From Novipirellula aureliae (GTDB lineage Bacteria > Planctomycetota > Planctomycetia > Pirellulales > Pirellulaceae): 64,000 bases of DNA. Below, in pieces: positions 16,979-24,997 of this stretch. A program made the position numbers and the translations under genes. Below the pieces are notes generated by a model, which searched no databases, had not been told where the DNA came from, and saw only the letters and a list, made by a program, of their open reading frames with translations. Numbering within the stretch: position 1 is the first letter of the stretch; every line of letters starts with the position of its first letter. The DNA is taken from contig NZ_SJPY01000007.1 in the NCBI RefSeq assembly GCF_007860185.1, positions 248,001 through 312,000 on the forward strand, read 5' to 3'.

Positions 16979-17851
16979 TTAGCCGCTCGAAGAGCAGAGC
17001 GGCACCGTGATTTCTTCAATGCCGTGTTTCGATAACGCCTCTTTTCCGCGAACGGTTACGTCACTGATGAAGGCGAATTGATCACGTAGATCAAACGGGT
17101 ACGCTTTTACTTTGTAGTGTGTTCCCCACGGTTCGTTGCTGAGCATCACCAGGACTGGCATTTCGTATTGCAGATAGCCGCTCGTCATTGCCACGTCGCG
17201 AAGGAGACTGCGAATCGCTGCGTGATCTTGTTTCGACGCGACGTAGAAATCGGTGACGCACATCAATGTCCGTTTCCCGTTATTGGAATTCGAGATATTC
17301 TGATCCCAAATTCGAGTGTGCGGGACGGTGATTAAATCATCGGATGCGGTCCGCAGCGTCAGCGAACGCATTCCGACGCCGGTCACTTCGCCATAGTCAC
17401 CATCGATCTCGACCCAATCACCGGGCCGGTACGGCCGCTCGATGACGGCGATAATCCCCGCGATCAGAGCACTGACGTAGTCCTTAAACGCGAACCCGAT
17501 CGCGACGCTGGCACCTCCTGCGATCACCAAGAAGTTTTCAAATGTGACGTTGAAAACAATCGGGATGACCCACAGGATCGCGAACGTCAACGCCAGCAAC
17601 CGGACGATCGGCACGGTGTTCAAGAGATACAACCGAAACTGACTTGGCCCACGCTCGGCCAACAACGGCAACAGTTTGCGAGTCAAATGGATCACCAGCC
17701 AAGCCGTTAAGACGACCAAACCGATTTCGACGAAGCTGATGTCTTGCAAGTCATTGATAAGTTTTACCGCTTCCTCTTTCGCCCGATCGGAACCATTTGG
17801 GGAAGGATCCGCAATGACGGCAGCGGCGGGAAGTCCAGACTTGTTCTGCAT
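16979..17851 (-). CDS. mscS: MscS-family small-conductance mechanosensitive channel
   Basis: The start at 17851 (MQNKSGLPAAAV) gives 290 residues, the usual MscS size. The upstream extension overlaps the preceding gene and is rejected. Three hydrophobic segments are followed by the pore-helix text LVIAGGASVAIGFAFKDYVS, then the beta-domain RPYRPGDWVEIDGDYGEV, GMRSLTLRTASDDLITVPH and a C-terminal alpha/beta domain. Such channels open on membrane stretch and release solutes during osmotic down-shock. It follows an unknown gene by 8 bases, so the two are probably co-transcribed. Confidence 0.95.
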   Translation of the reverse strand: MQNKSGLPAAAVIADPSPNGSDRAKEEAVKLINDLQDISFVEIGLVVLTAWLVIHLTRKLLPLLAERGPSQFRLYLLNTVPIVRLLALTFAILWVIPIVFNVTFENFLVIAGGASVAIGFAFKDYVSALIAGIIAVIERPYRPGDWVEIDGDYGEVTGVGMRSLTLRTASDDLITVPHTRIWDQNISNSNNGKRTLMCVTDFYVASKQDHAAIRSLLRDVAMTSGYLQYEMPVLVMLSNEPWGTHYKVKAYPFDLRDQFAFISDVTVRGKEALSKHGIEEITVPLCSSSG

Positions 17852-17859
17852 GTCGTTTC

Positions 17860-19029
17860 CTAGAGTTGATCCAGCGGAAATCCGGAGTCCTGCAATGCGT
17901 CGCGGATCGCCGGATAAGCCGCCGCAGCGCAAAAATACTGGTCCCCCTCTCTTCGCACAAAGCCCGCTGCCATCAGCGATGGCAAGACGTTCGACGCATC
18001 CACACTGGGGGTCGCCACATCCAACTCGCTTGCCGTCAGACCGTCGTGAATCAATAGCGTGTGCAGCGTCAATAACGACGCGTCGACGTCGCAGCTTGGC
18101 AATTTCATTTCCTCCAAAGCGGCAACCCAAATCGTCGTTTCGTCCGGGAACTTTTCGGAGGGAGCGTTCTGTTGCTCATCGTCAGGCCCGAATCGCAGAC
18201 GGCGCCGCCACAGGTGCCATGCGATCCAGGGGATCCCTAGACTGGTCGCTGCCAGCTTTTGAAAGAACTCTCCCGTCTCTTTGCTTGCCAGATCCGATGG
18301 AAAGACTTCATTGCCGCTGGTCGAAAAGCGAAACGTACGATCTTTATAATCAGCATGCGTCGCGAGCTGTTCAAACCAAACTCTCAGGCGATCGGCGTCG
18401 AAGGCAGCGAATGTCAATCCCGCTGGCAAGAGCCCCCCCGCTCCAATCGCCTTATTCAAAAACGCCCAAGCCCATGAATTACAACCGATCACACAATGTC
18501 GTTCAGCCTCGGCCGCCTTGCTTAAAAAATTCCGCACATGATGCAGCCCATCGTAGTGGCGCAGAAACCATCGCTCCAAACGAGGAACCACCAACACAGC
18601 ATCGTCGCTATCGCAGTGATAAGTGAGCTCTGCGCGAGGGTCGGTCAGCACGTCTCGACTCGGCGGTTCGAGGATGCGATGCCCGTGTTGCCGAGCCCAC
18701 GTTCGCACCAAGTCGTTCGGTTCGCAAGGAGGCAGCACCACCAAATGCAACCAACGCGCAGGAGCAGGATCGGCAATCCAATCGGCAAATGTGGCTTGCA
18801 TTTCTTCCAAGATCGTCCCACACAACGGCGGCACTGCGATCGAATCGAGCTTTCGACGATTGGCCGATCGCAAGGATTCGTCCGAGATGAACGGATCTTG
18901 TCGCTGACGACGATAACGCCTCCAAATCTTCCAACTAAATTTCTTGAGCGATTCATCGGCTGGCACGGATGGCCATTTGTAATTGCCCAGCGTGTTGAAG
19001 GTCGGCGGGTGGTCGGACTGGGGTTTCAT
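17860..19029 (-). CDS. Conserved-looking protein of unknown function, co-transcribed with mscS
   Basis: A 389-residue soluble protein that I do not recognise. The middle has Rossmann/AAA-like strand patterns: RWLHLVVLPPCEPNDLVRTW, DSDDAVLVVPRLERWFLRHY and CVIGCNSWAWAFLNKAIG. These recall an ATPase core (Walker-B-like acidic strand, sensor-like NSWAW) but no Walker A loop is visible. The C-terminal 70 residues (SLLTLHTLLIHDGLTASEL, LPSLMAAGFVRREGDQYFCA) look like a winged-helix domain. It has no signal peptide or membrane helix. Its stop is 8 bases before mscS, so a role linked to the channel is possible but unsupported. Confidence 0.75.
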   Translation of the reverse strand: MKPQSDHPPTFNTLGNYKWPSVPADESLKKFSWKIWRRYRRQRQDPFISDESLRSANRRKLDSIAVPPLCGTILEEMQATFADWIADPAPARWLHLVVLPPCEPNDLVRTWARQHGHRILEPPSRDVLTDPRAELTYHCDSDDAVLVVPRLERWFLRHYDGLHHVRNFLSKAAEAERHCVIGCNSWAWAFLNKAIGAGGLLPAGLTFAAFDADRLRVWFEQLATHADYKDRTFRFSTSGNEVFPSDLASKETGEFFQKLAATSLGIPWIAWHLWRRRLRFGPDDEQQNAPSEKFPDETTIWVAALEEMKLPSCDVDASLLTLHTLLIHDGLTASELDVATPSVDASNVLPSLMAAGFVRREGDQYFCAAAAYPAIRDALQDSGFPLDQL

Positions 19030-19070
19030 TCGTTGCTGGTAGTGGACGAGGCTACGAGTCCTCAGGATTG

Positions 19071-19290
19071 GGCTCTACCGAAGAATCCGTGGGTTGATTC
19101 ATCAATCCCAAGTACAGAACACGGTCGGTTTTTCAAGCATCGCAGGGCAAAAAGGATGTTTTCGGTGCATCGGCAATCGGACGTTCAAAAATAAACCTCG
19201 GCAAAACAAGCCGTTTTATCGAGGCCAAGCGAGACATTCTTCCCGCCCTCAGCCCGTTATCCCTCAGCAAGTTGCTCCTCAGCAAAGCTT
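19071..19290. repeat. About 200-bp dispersed element (family C), reverse copy
   Basis: In reverse it matches the elements at 24605-24798 and 44768-45008. Shared text includes CCGATTGCCGATGCA, CATTCTTTTTGCCCTG, GGTGCCTGAAAA and the end GGATTCTTTCGG. No frame is kept among the copies, so it is non-coding. Confidence 0.8.
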
Positions 19291-19295
19291 ACCTC

Positions 19296-19516
19296 GAAGG
19301 GCGTGGACTTAAGAAAAACGCAGTGACTTTCGCAGTGGGTGATTTTCCTGCTTCCGTACGGCTCGTCCGGGCGGAGCAACAAGTGGCAGCTACCATATGA
19401 TTTTCCTGCTTCCGTCCGGCTCGTCCGGGCGGAGCAACAAGTGTCAGCTACCATATGATTTTCCTGCTTCCGTCCGGCTCGTCCGGGCGGAGCAACAAGT
19501 GTCAGCTACCGAATTC
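19296..19516. repeat. Hairpin element (family B), left part only, with arm triplicated
   Basis: It begins like the 24.3 and 47.8 kb copies (GGCGTGGACTTAAGAAAAACG). It then carries three tandem copies of an arm reading TTTTCCTGCTTCCGTCCGGC and GTCCGGGCGGAGCAACAAGT, each ending in CAGCTACC. The palindromic centre and right half are missing. The remaining bases to 19640 hold CCCTTTGAGCACC repeats and nothing else recognisable. Confidence 0.82.
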
Positions 19517-19640
19517 TAAATTGGCAAAGGGGTAGCTGTGGAACAAAAACGATGCTCACCGCTACAGGATCCAACCCGAATTTTGAGCACCCTTTGAGCA
19601 CCCTTTGAGCACCCCAGGATGGAACTCGCAACCTCGCCCA

Positions 19641-20291
19641 CTATGTTTTCTTTTCGCGAACGGTTGTGAGGACGACCTCGAGAACTTCGCCGGGCGTCAT
19701 TCCATCGGTATCGAGTACGATGGCATCGTCAGCCGCTCTCAATCGTCCCACTTCTCGCGTTTGATCCTCGCGGTCCCGCTTATTCTGGGCGGCGAGCACT
19801 TCGGCATGGGTCAAGTGCCGGCCATCTTTCCGTAATTGCTCGCAGCGTCGCCTTGCTCGTTCTTCGGGGGAGGCGGTTAAAAAAATCTTGCATTCGGCTT
19901 CGGGAAAGACCTCGGCTCCTTGATCGCGTCCTTCGGTGACGACATTGCGTCCATCGGCAATTCGACGCTGCAATGCGGACAACTGCTTGCGAATGAGCGG
20001 TTGGTCGGCTAGGTAACGGATCGCATCGGTCACGGTTGGCGAACGAATTTCATTCGAAACATCCTCACCATCCAACAGAACACGCGTACCATCCCAATCG
20101 ATCCGCAAACCGCTGGTCAAGTTAACCATCGCCTCCACATCCTGAAAATCGATTTGAGCACGGATTACGGCTAAAGTCGCCGCGCGATAGAGGGCGCCGG
20201 TATCGAGGAACTCAAAACCCATCGCATCAGCGGTTTGACGCGCGATGCTGCTCTTGCCAGCGCCAGCGGGACCATCAATTGCTACAATCAC
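19641..20291 (-). CDS. cmk: Cytidylate kinase
   Basis: A 216-residue P-loop kinase that phosphorylates CMP and dCMP. IVAIDGPAGAGKSSIARQTA is the Walker A, FLDTGALYRAATLAVI the CMP-binding part, and VTEGRDQGAEVFPEAECKIF the Cmk-specific motif. The usual DGRDIGT is here EGRDQGA, as seen in several planctomycete-type enzymes I recall. LTASPEERARRRCEQL forms the lid. It lies 37 bases downstream of tRNA-Gln on the same strand. Confidence 0.95.
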   Translation of the reverse strand: MIVAIDGPAGAGKSSIARQTADAMGFEFLDTGALYRAATLAVIRAQIDFQDVEAMVNLTSGLRIDWDGTRVLLDGEDVSNEIRSPTVTDAIRYLADQPLIRKQLSALQRRIADGRNVVTEGRDQGAEVFPEAECKIFLTASPEERARRRCEQLRKDGRHLTHAEVLAAQNKRDREDQTREVGRLRAADDAIVLDTDGMTPGEVLEVVLTTVREKKT

Positions 20292-20328
20292 GCGCAGTCT
20301 CTAAATTTGTACAGAGGGGAGCAGAAGG

Positions 20329-20400
20329 CTGCCCCATTAGGACTTGAACCTAAAATAACAGAGTCAGAATCTGTCGTGTTGCCAATTACACTATGGGGCA
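20329..20400 (-). tRNA. tRNA-Gln (anticodon CTG)
   Basis: The minus strand folds as a cloverleaf. The 7-bp acceptor stem is TGCCCCA with TGGGGCA, the anticodon stem ACAGA/TCTGT encloses the loop TTCTGAC, and the T-arm contains GGTTCAAGTCC. The anticodon CTG reads CAG glutamine codons. The discriminator is G and no CCA end is encoded (CCT follows). Confidence 0.95.
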
Positions 20401-20620
20401 GTGTCGCCGACTGGAAATCGATTCCATGACGGAGAACACTATTTAGATTGTTTTTTGGCGTGACGTCAAGATGGCAAGGCGTAACGATTTTTCGGGTTTG
20501 GTGTCTCGTTGTTGATTTCCCTTTCCAGACTTAGAATATCGGCTCGCTACCCCATCGTAAAATCGACGTTCCGACGCGAATAACGACTCCGTACCACTTC
20601 CGTAGAAGGTTCAATTTCTG

Positions 20621-22369
20621 ATGGCTTACTTGTCGAACAGTTCTTTAGGAACTGACGGAATTGCCGAGCGTTTCGAACTGCAAGACGGTGAAACGTCGAT
20701 CGGTCGGCATCCCGAATGCCACGTTTTGGTCGACGCGGGGGCCGTCAGCCGATATCACGCGAAAATCGTTCGCCGCGGGAATGATTTTCTTGTCGAGGAT
20801 TCTGGCAGCCGAAACGGCACCTTTCTAAACGGCCAATTGCTCTCCAAACCAGAACTTCTGCGCGAAGGTGACCGTATTCGCATCAGCGAGGTCGATCTGA
20901 TCTTTCACCATGAAGAGATCCCCGAATTTGCTCAGGACCAGAACCAGATGACGTTCGATGGTGCCAACTTTGGCATTCTGATGGTCGAAGACGAGAAGAC
21001 CGATCGGTTGAACGCATCGAAAGTCGAATTCAAGAGTAGCGGCGATGGTTTGAAGTTGTCGGCAACGCCCGAAGCGAAACTTGAGGCGTTGATGAGGATC
21101 AACACCAACCTCAGCAATTCGCTCGGGCTCGACGAGGTTCTCCCCAATGTACTCACCAGTCTTTTCGACATTTTCCCCGCTGCCGATCGTGGCTTCGTGG
21201 TCATGGAGGACGCTAAAGGCAATTTGACCACGCGTTGGGTGAAGACCCGACACACCCGTGACGAGACGGAAACGGTACGAATTAGCCGTACGATTATTCG
21301 TGAGGTAATGAGTACGGGCGAACCGGTCTTGTCACTCGACGCATCCGAGGACGTACGTTTTGACAGCAGCCAATCGATCGCCGATTTTTCGATCAAATCG
21401 ATGATTTGTGCTCCGCTAATCGATGGAGAGGGCAACGCATTCGGGGCGTTACAAATCGATTCACTTCGAGGCCGCGGCCAATTTCGCGACGAGGATGCCG
21501 ACTTGCTTCGCGGGGTGGCCGCGCAAGCGGGCATCGTGATCAATAACGCCCGGCTCTATGAACAAGCATTGATCCAACGTGAAGTCGAACAAGACCTGAA
21601 GCTGGCAACCGAAGTGCAAGCAGCCTTTCTACCGCAATCGCCTCCTGACGCGCCTGGCTACCATGTCGTCAGCTTCTACAAGGCAGCCAATCATATCGGG
21701 GGTGACTATTTCGACTACATCCATTTGGCCGATGGACGTGTCGGAATTGTCGTTGCCGATGTCGTCGGCCATGGAGTGGCCGCAGCAATGTTCATGGCAA
21801 AATTGTCAGCGGAAACACGGTTTTGTTTGGCTAGCGATGACAACGTTGCTCGCGCCATCGAACGACTAAACGACCGGATGAGCGGGTTGCAAGTCGAACG
21901 CTTTATCACCTTCCTACTCATGGTCGTCGATCCCAAAAGTGATAAGGTGACGATCGTCAATGCCGGACATATGCCGCCCATCGTCCGCATAGCCAAGTGC
22001 GGTTCGATTTGCGAACCTGGCGAAGAGGAGTCCGGTCTACCGATCGCTATCGATGATGGAATGACGTATGAAGCCGTCGAAATCCCAATGAATTTGGGCG
22101 ATGTCGCGATCATGTATACCGACGGTATCAACGAAGCGATGAACGCGGCGGATCAGGAGTTCGGGATGGAGCGGATGCGTGAAATTGCTGCCGAGGGCGG
22201 AACCGCAGAAGAGATGAAAGACAAAATTGTCTCTGCCGTCTTGAAGCATATCGGTCCCACACCGCCCTTCGATGACATGTGCTTGGTGGTTCTTGAACGA
22301 GTCGCCAAAGTCGATCCGGTCGTTGAACCGTCCCGCAAATCAATCGCGAACGATACAATCGATGCTTGA
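20621..22369 (+). CDS. FHA-GAF-PP2C (RsbU/SpoIIE-type) phosphatase
   Basis: A 582-residue signalling protein. Residues about 17-90 are an FHA domain, which binds phosphothreonine (TSIGRHPECHVLVDAGAVSR, GSRNGTFLNGQLL). Residues about 150-310 are a GAF sensor domain, and about 335-560 a PPM/SpoIIE Ser/Thr phosphatase. The metal-binding segments are NHIGGDYFDYIHL, VADVVGHGVAAAMFMAKLS and IMYTDGINEAMNA. This architecture usually controls anti-sigma-factor antagonists or other partner-switch proteins, and is common in planctomycetes. A Ser/Thr kinase that could write FHA ligands lies at 49.7 kb, but no direct link can be shown. Confidence 0.94.
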   Translation: MAYLSNSSLGTDGIAERFELQDGETSIGRHPECHVLVDAGAVSRYHAKIVRRGNDFLVEDSGSRNGTFLNGQLLSKPELLREGDRIRISEVDLIFHHEEIPEFAQDQNQMTFDGANFGILMVEDEKTDRLNASKVEFKSSGDGLKLSATPEAKLEALMRINTNLSNSLGLDEVLPNVLTSLFDIFPAADRGFVVMEDAKGNLTTRWVKTRHTRDETETVRISRTIIREVMSTGEPVLSLDASEDVRFDSSQSIADFSIKSMICAPLIDGEGNAFGALQIDSLRGRGQFRDEDADLLRGVAAQAGIVINNARLYEQALIQREVEQDLKLATEVQAAFLPQSPPDAPGYHVVSFYKAANHIGGDYFDYIHLADGRVGIVVADVVGHGVAAAMFMAKLSAETRFCLASDDNVARAIERLNDRMSGLQVERFITFLLMVVDPKSDKVTIVNAGHMPPIVRIAKCGSICEPGEEESGLPIAIDDGMTYEAVEIPMNLGDVAIMYTDGINEAMNAADQEFGMERMREIAAEGGTAEEMKDKIVSAVLKHIGPTPPFDDMCLVVLERVAKVDPVVEPSRKSIANDTIDA

Positions 22370-22513
22370 TCGGAACCGCAGGTCCGCTAACGCAACCACC
22401 TACACATCCAATGGAGGATTGCCGGTCCACTTCACCCTCGCCGGATCGTTTGCCAACGGCTCGCTTTGCGACCCTCCCTGGCTTCACCGAAAGAGTGAAT
22501 AAAACGCTTTCGG

Positions 22514-22570
22514 GTAGTGGATCTTGTCAAAGATCCTTTCCCATGAGGGATCTTTGACAAGATCCACTAC
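22514..22570. repeat. TAGTGGATC hairpin repeat, copy 3
   Basis: GTAGTGGATCTTGTCAAAG and its exact inverse CTTTGACAAGATCCACTAC enclose a short loop, a nearly perfect stem of more than 20 bp. It lies between the FHA-phosphatase and TVP38-like genes. Covarying changes relative to copy 1 (GTTAA versus GTCAA in both arms) argue that the pairing is maintained. Confidence 0.85.
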
Positions 22571-22618
22571 GGCAAACTTTATCCTTACTCCCTTACCAAG
22601 CATTAGCCTGGGACCACT

Positions 22619-23380
22619 TTGAACGCCGATTCCCAACCTGCCGACTCCAAGACAAGGCAAAAGGCACCCGTCTTTCGGTGGGCGATCATCGTTTCGATCG
22701 TCATCTGCTTGCTTGTTGCGGTACGCCTACTACCGATTGACCAAGCGATGTCGTCGGTAAAAACGTGGATCGCTGGCCTAGGTTTTTGGGGGCCATTCGT
22801 ATTGGTGCTGCTCTACATCCTTGCGACGATCTTGTTCGTCCCCGGCACGATATTGACGTTGGTTGCTGGTGCGACCTTCGGCCTTTGGATCGGTTTTGCT
22901 GTGGTTTCGCTGGGGTCGACGATCGGTGCTTCGTTGACCTTCTTGATTGCTCGCTATGCTGCCCGAGAAAAGGTCGCGGCAATGGCAACAGGCAGCCGCC
23001 GCTTTGATGCAATGGATCGAGCGATCGCCGAAGGTGGATGGAAGATCGTGGGTCTGTTGCGATTGTCCCCCGCTATTCCCTTCAACCTACAAAACTACTT
23101 GTACGGCTTGACGTCCATTCGCTTTTGGCCCTACGTGGTGACGAGTTGGATTGCGATGCTGCCGGGTACCTTCTTGTATGTCTACATCGGCCATGTTTCC
23201 GGTGCAGCTCTCGGGGCCGATCGCGAGCGTTCCAGTGCTGAGTGGGCGATGTTGGCGATTGGGTTAGTGGCCACCGTCATCGTGACCGTCTATATCACTC
23301 GTCTGGCAAGTCGTAAACTAAACGATCAAGTTGATGAGCTTGATACGGAGAAAAGCAAACAAGATGACACGATCTTCTGA
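22619..23380 (+). CDS. TVP38/TMEM64 (VTT-domain) membrane protein
   Basis: A 253-residue polytopic membrane protein starting at a TTG; no in-frame ATG lies before the first helix. It carries the VTT pattern: FVPGTILTLVAGATFGLWIG, GSTIGASLTFLIARYAAREK, and LLRLSPAIPFNLQNYLYGLT, followed by WPYVVTSWIAMLPGTFLYVY. About five hydrophobic segments are visible and the tail is charged. Family members act in lipid scrambling or transport across membranes; the substrate here is unknown. Confidence 0.9.
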   Translation: MNADSQPADSKTRQKAPVFRWAIIVSIVICLLVAVRLLPIDQAMSSVKTWIAGLGFWGPFVLVLLYILATILFVPGTILTLVAGATFGLWIGFAVVSLGSTIGASLTFLIARYAAREKVAAMATGSRRFDAMDRAIAEGGWKIVGLLRLSPAIPFNLQNYLYGLTSIRFWPYVVTSWIAMLPGTFLYVYIGHVSGAALGADRERSSAEWAMLAIGLVATVIVTVYITRLASRKLNDQVDELDTEKSKQDDTIF

Positions 23381-23444
23381 ATGTCATGGTATTAACACTC
23401 GAACCTAGACTATCGGAGCAACGTCGATTCGGATGCGGAGGTAG

Positions 23445-23465
23445 CGAAAGTCACCAAGACTTTCG
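23445..23465. terminator. Small perfect hairpin downstream of the VTT gene
   Basis: CGAAAGTC, five-base loop ACCAA, GACTTTCG: an 8-bp perfect stem 65 bases after the stop. It lacks a T-run, so termination is only possible. The same GCCAAGACTTTCG text recurs at about 44098, suggesting a dispersed repeat. Confidence 0.4.
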
Positions 23466-23799
23466 AGGTGATGGCGGATTGCATATCGCTCTCATCGCTT
23501 TTCCCCTGCGGTTGCTTTACGGGGATCGAACTTCTTTTTAAGGCTCTTCAGAAGAATTTGTGGGTGAAAAGGAAGTTGCGGAAGTTTTTTGGGGCATGGC
23601 AGTCGCGATACCCATTGCCACGAGGCAGATCGAATATCACCTTGATGACCGGGAACGGTGTTTCGCCAAAAGGACGGCGGCGACGATACGCGATATTGGA
23701 CTCCTCCTCCTCCTTCGGCCTCTTTGCTCGCCGACGGAGGCCGATACATCGATCGTAATGTGTCGCCCTCCGGGCTAGCGGTTCGGTTGCCATCCATTC
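23466..23799. other. Gene-free stretch
   Basis: No convincing reading frame or RNA. A short purine/pyrimidine-biased segment (CTCCTCCTCCTCCTT-like) lies near 23700. The block CGCCCTCCGGGCTAGCGG at about 23765 resembles CGCCCTTCGGGCTAG at about 53397, near the ATP synthase genes. Confidence 0.45.
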
Positions 23800-24058
23800 C
23801 GGTGGCTCACACCACCGGCAAGGATGTTTCGGCCTCCGGCCTGGGGGGCGATGGTGCAACTATCCACAGATCGGAGGGATCACGTCACCGGCAGTGGATG
23901 TTTCGGCCTCCGGCCTGGGGGGCGATGGTGCAACTATCCACAGATCGGAGGGCTCACACCACCGGCAAGGATGTTTCGGCCTCCGGCCTGGGGGGCGATG
24001 GTGCAACTATCCACAGATCGGAGGGATCACGCCACCGGCAAGGATGTTTCGGCTTCCG
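23800..24058. repeat. 73-74-bp tandem repeat, about 3.5 copies
   Basis: ATGTTTCGGCCTCCGGCC begins at 23824, 23898, 23971 and (as a variant) 24044. Each is followed by GGGGGGCGATGGTGCAAC and TATCCACAGATCGGAGG and a CACCACCGGCAA junction. The junction CACACCACCGGCAA is also at about 53445, in front of an ATP synthase operon gene. Readings such as MFRPPAWGAMVQLSTDRR come only from the repeat. Confidence 0.9.
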
Positions 24059-24095
24059 GGCTAGCCCGGATTATTCATTAGCCGTTTTGGCGATA

Positions 24096-24216
24096 GCGGC
24101 CTGCTGATTTAATCGGTTTGACTCGACTTATTGTTTAACGCCAAGCCATAGGCGACCGCTTACAGAAAAGCTGACGCCTTCGGCTAAGCGTTAAACGATT
24201 AAATCGACAGCCCGCT
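24096..24216 (-). repeat. 121-bp inverted-end element (family A), copy 1
   Basis: On the minus strand it runs from AGCGGGCTGTCGATTTAATC to GATTAAATCAGCAGGCCGC. It has an inner inverted pair around TTTAACGCTTAGCCGAAGGC and TGGCTTGGCGTTAAA. The whole element can fold as one long hairpin. Copies 2-5 are at 44259, 44413, 44572 and 51918. Confidence 0.88.
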
Positions 24217-24230
24217 AACGCCAAAACGGC

Positions 24231-24327
24231 TAATACGCAGACTGTTTTTCGAGCAATGAACGTAAACGCTTGAAGGCGTAGACGTTAGCAAAACAATTTC
24301 CAAGCCCATGAATCATCCGGCCTAGCT
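24231..24327 (-). repeat. About 97-bp element (family H), copy 1
   Basis: In reverse it reads AGCC.GGATGATTCATGGG, then TTTTGCTAACGTCTACGCC, TTCAAGCGTTTACGTTCATT, ending GCGTATTA. It joins family A through the same spacer GCCGTTTTGGCG as at 44.2 kb, so H and A move or are copied as one unit. A truncated copy is at 61774-61813. Confidence 0.8.
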
Positions 24328-24328
24328 C

Positions 24329-24602
24329 GAATGGCGTGGACGGAAGAAAAACGGAGTGAGTTTCACAGGGGTGTTTTTTCCTGCTTCCGTCCGGCTTATC
24401 CGGGCGGAGCAACAGGTGGCAGCTACCATGAACGCAAAATTCCACGCTCGCCCCACCCCCACGAATCGCCGGAGGCGATTCGTGGGGGTGGGGCGAATTT
24501 CTTTCGGTCGTGCGGTTTGTAGCCGCCACTTGTTTCCTCCGCCGAGACAAGCTCGACGGAAGGATCTTTCACGTTTCAGAATTCCTTCAGTACACGCCAT
24601 TC
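24329..24602. repeat. 274-bp hairpin element (family B) with inverted ends
   Basis: It is bounded by GAATGGCGTGG and ACACGCCATTC, which are inverted copies. Imperfect inverted arms (CTTCCGTCCGGCTT...GTGGCAGCTACC against GTAGCCGCCACTTG...GACGGAAG) surround a perfect palindrome around CGCCCCACCCCCACGAATCG. There is no coding capacity. The second complete copy is at 47751-48061. Confidence 0.88.
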
Positions 24603-24604
24603 CG

Positions 24605-24798
24605 GGCTGGCTCTGAGGAACAACTTACTTAGGGACAACGGGTCAGGGAGGAAAGAACGTCTTGTTTTGTTGAGGTTTATTTTTAACCGTCCGATTGCCG
24701 ATGCACCGAAACATTCTTTTTGCCCTGAGGTGCCTGAAAATCCTACCCTTCGGTACTTGAGATGGATGAATCAAACCACGGATTCTTTCGGCGGAGCC
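24605..24798 (+). repeat. About 200-bp dispersed element (family C), forward copy
   Basis: It begins GGCTCTGAGGAACAACTTAC, contains GTCCGATTGCCGATGCACCG and TTTTTGCCCTGAGGTGCC, and ends TTCGGCGGAGCC. It directly abuts the family B element. The remaining bases to ilvA (24799-24997) show nothing recognisable. Confidence 0.82.
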
Positions 24799-24997
24799 TC
24801 TTTTCAATGGAGAAACCGTTTTCAATGGAGCGAAGAATGGCATCTGTTTTTGACCGACGTTATGACACGACCGTTGAGCCATCAAGGCGCAAATTTTCAC
24901 CAAACTCTCTCCGAGTAGGATCGAGTCTTTGGTCGTTGGTATTACCGTGTTGTCCCCATCGTGGAATCCTAAACCCGATGCTTAAACGGTTTCTATA

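Noticed and set aside
17676-18626. 316-residue plus-strand frame
   Set aside because: Antisense to mscS and its partner gene, which have clear protein-like patterns; composition is Arg/Ser/Pro-rich.
23560-24107. Frames across the 23.8 kb spacer, e.g. 149 residues
   Set aside because: They follow the 73-bp repeat and its flanks; the period shifts frame from copy to copy.
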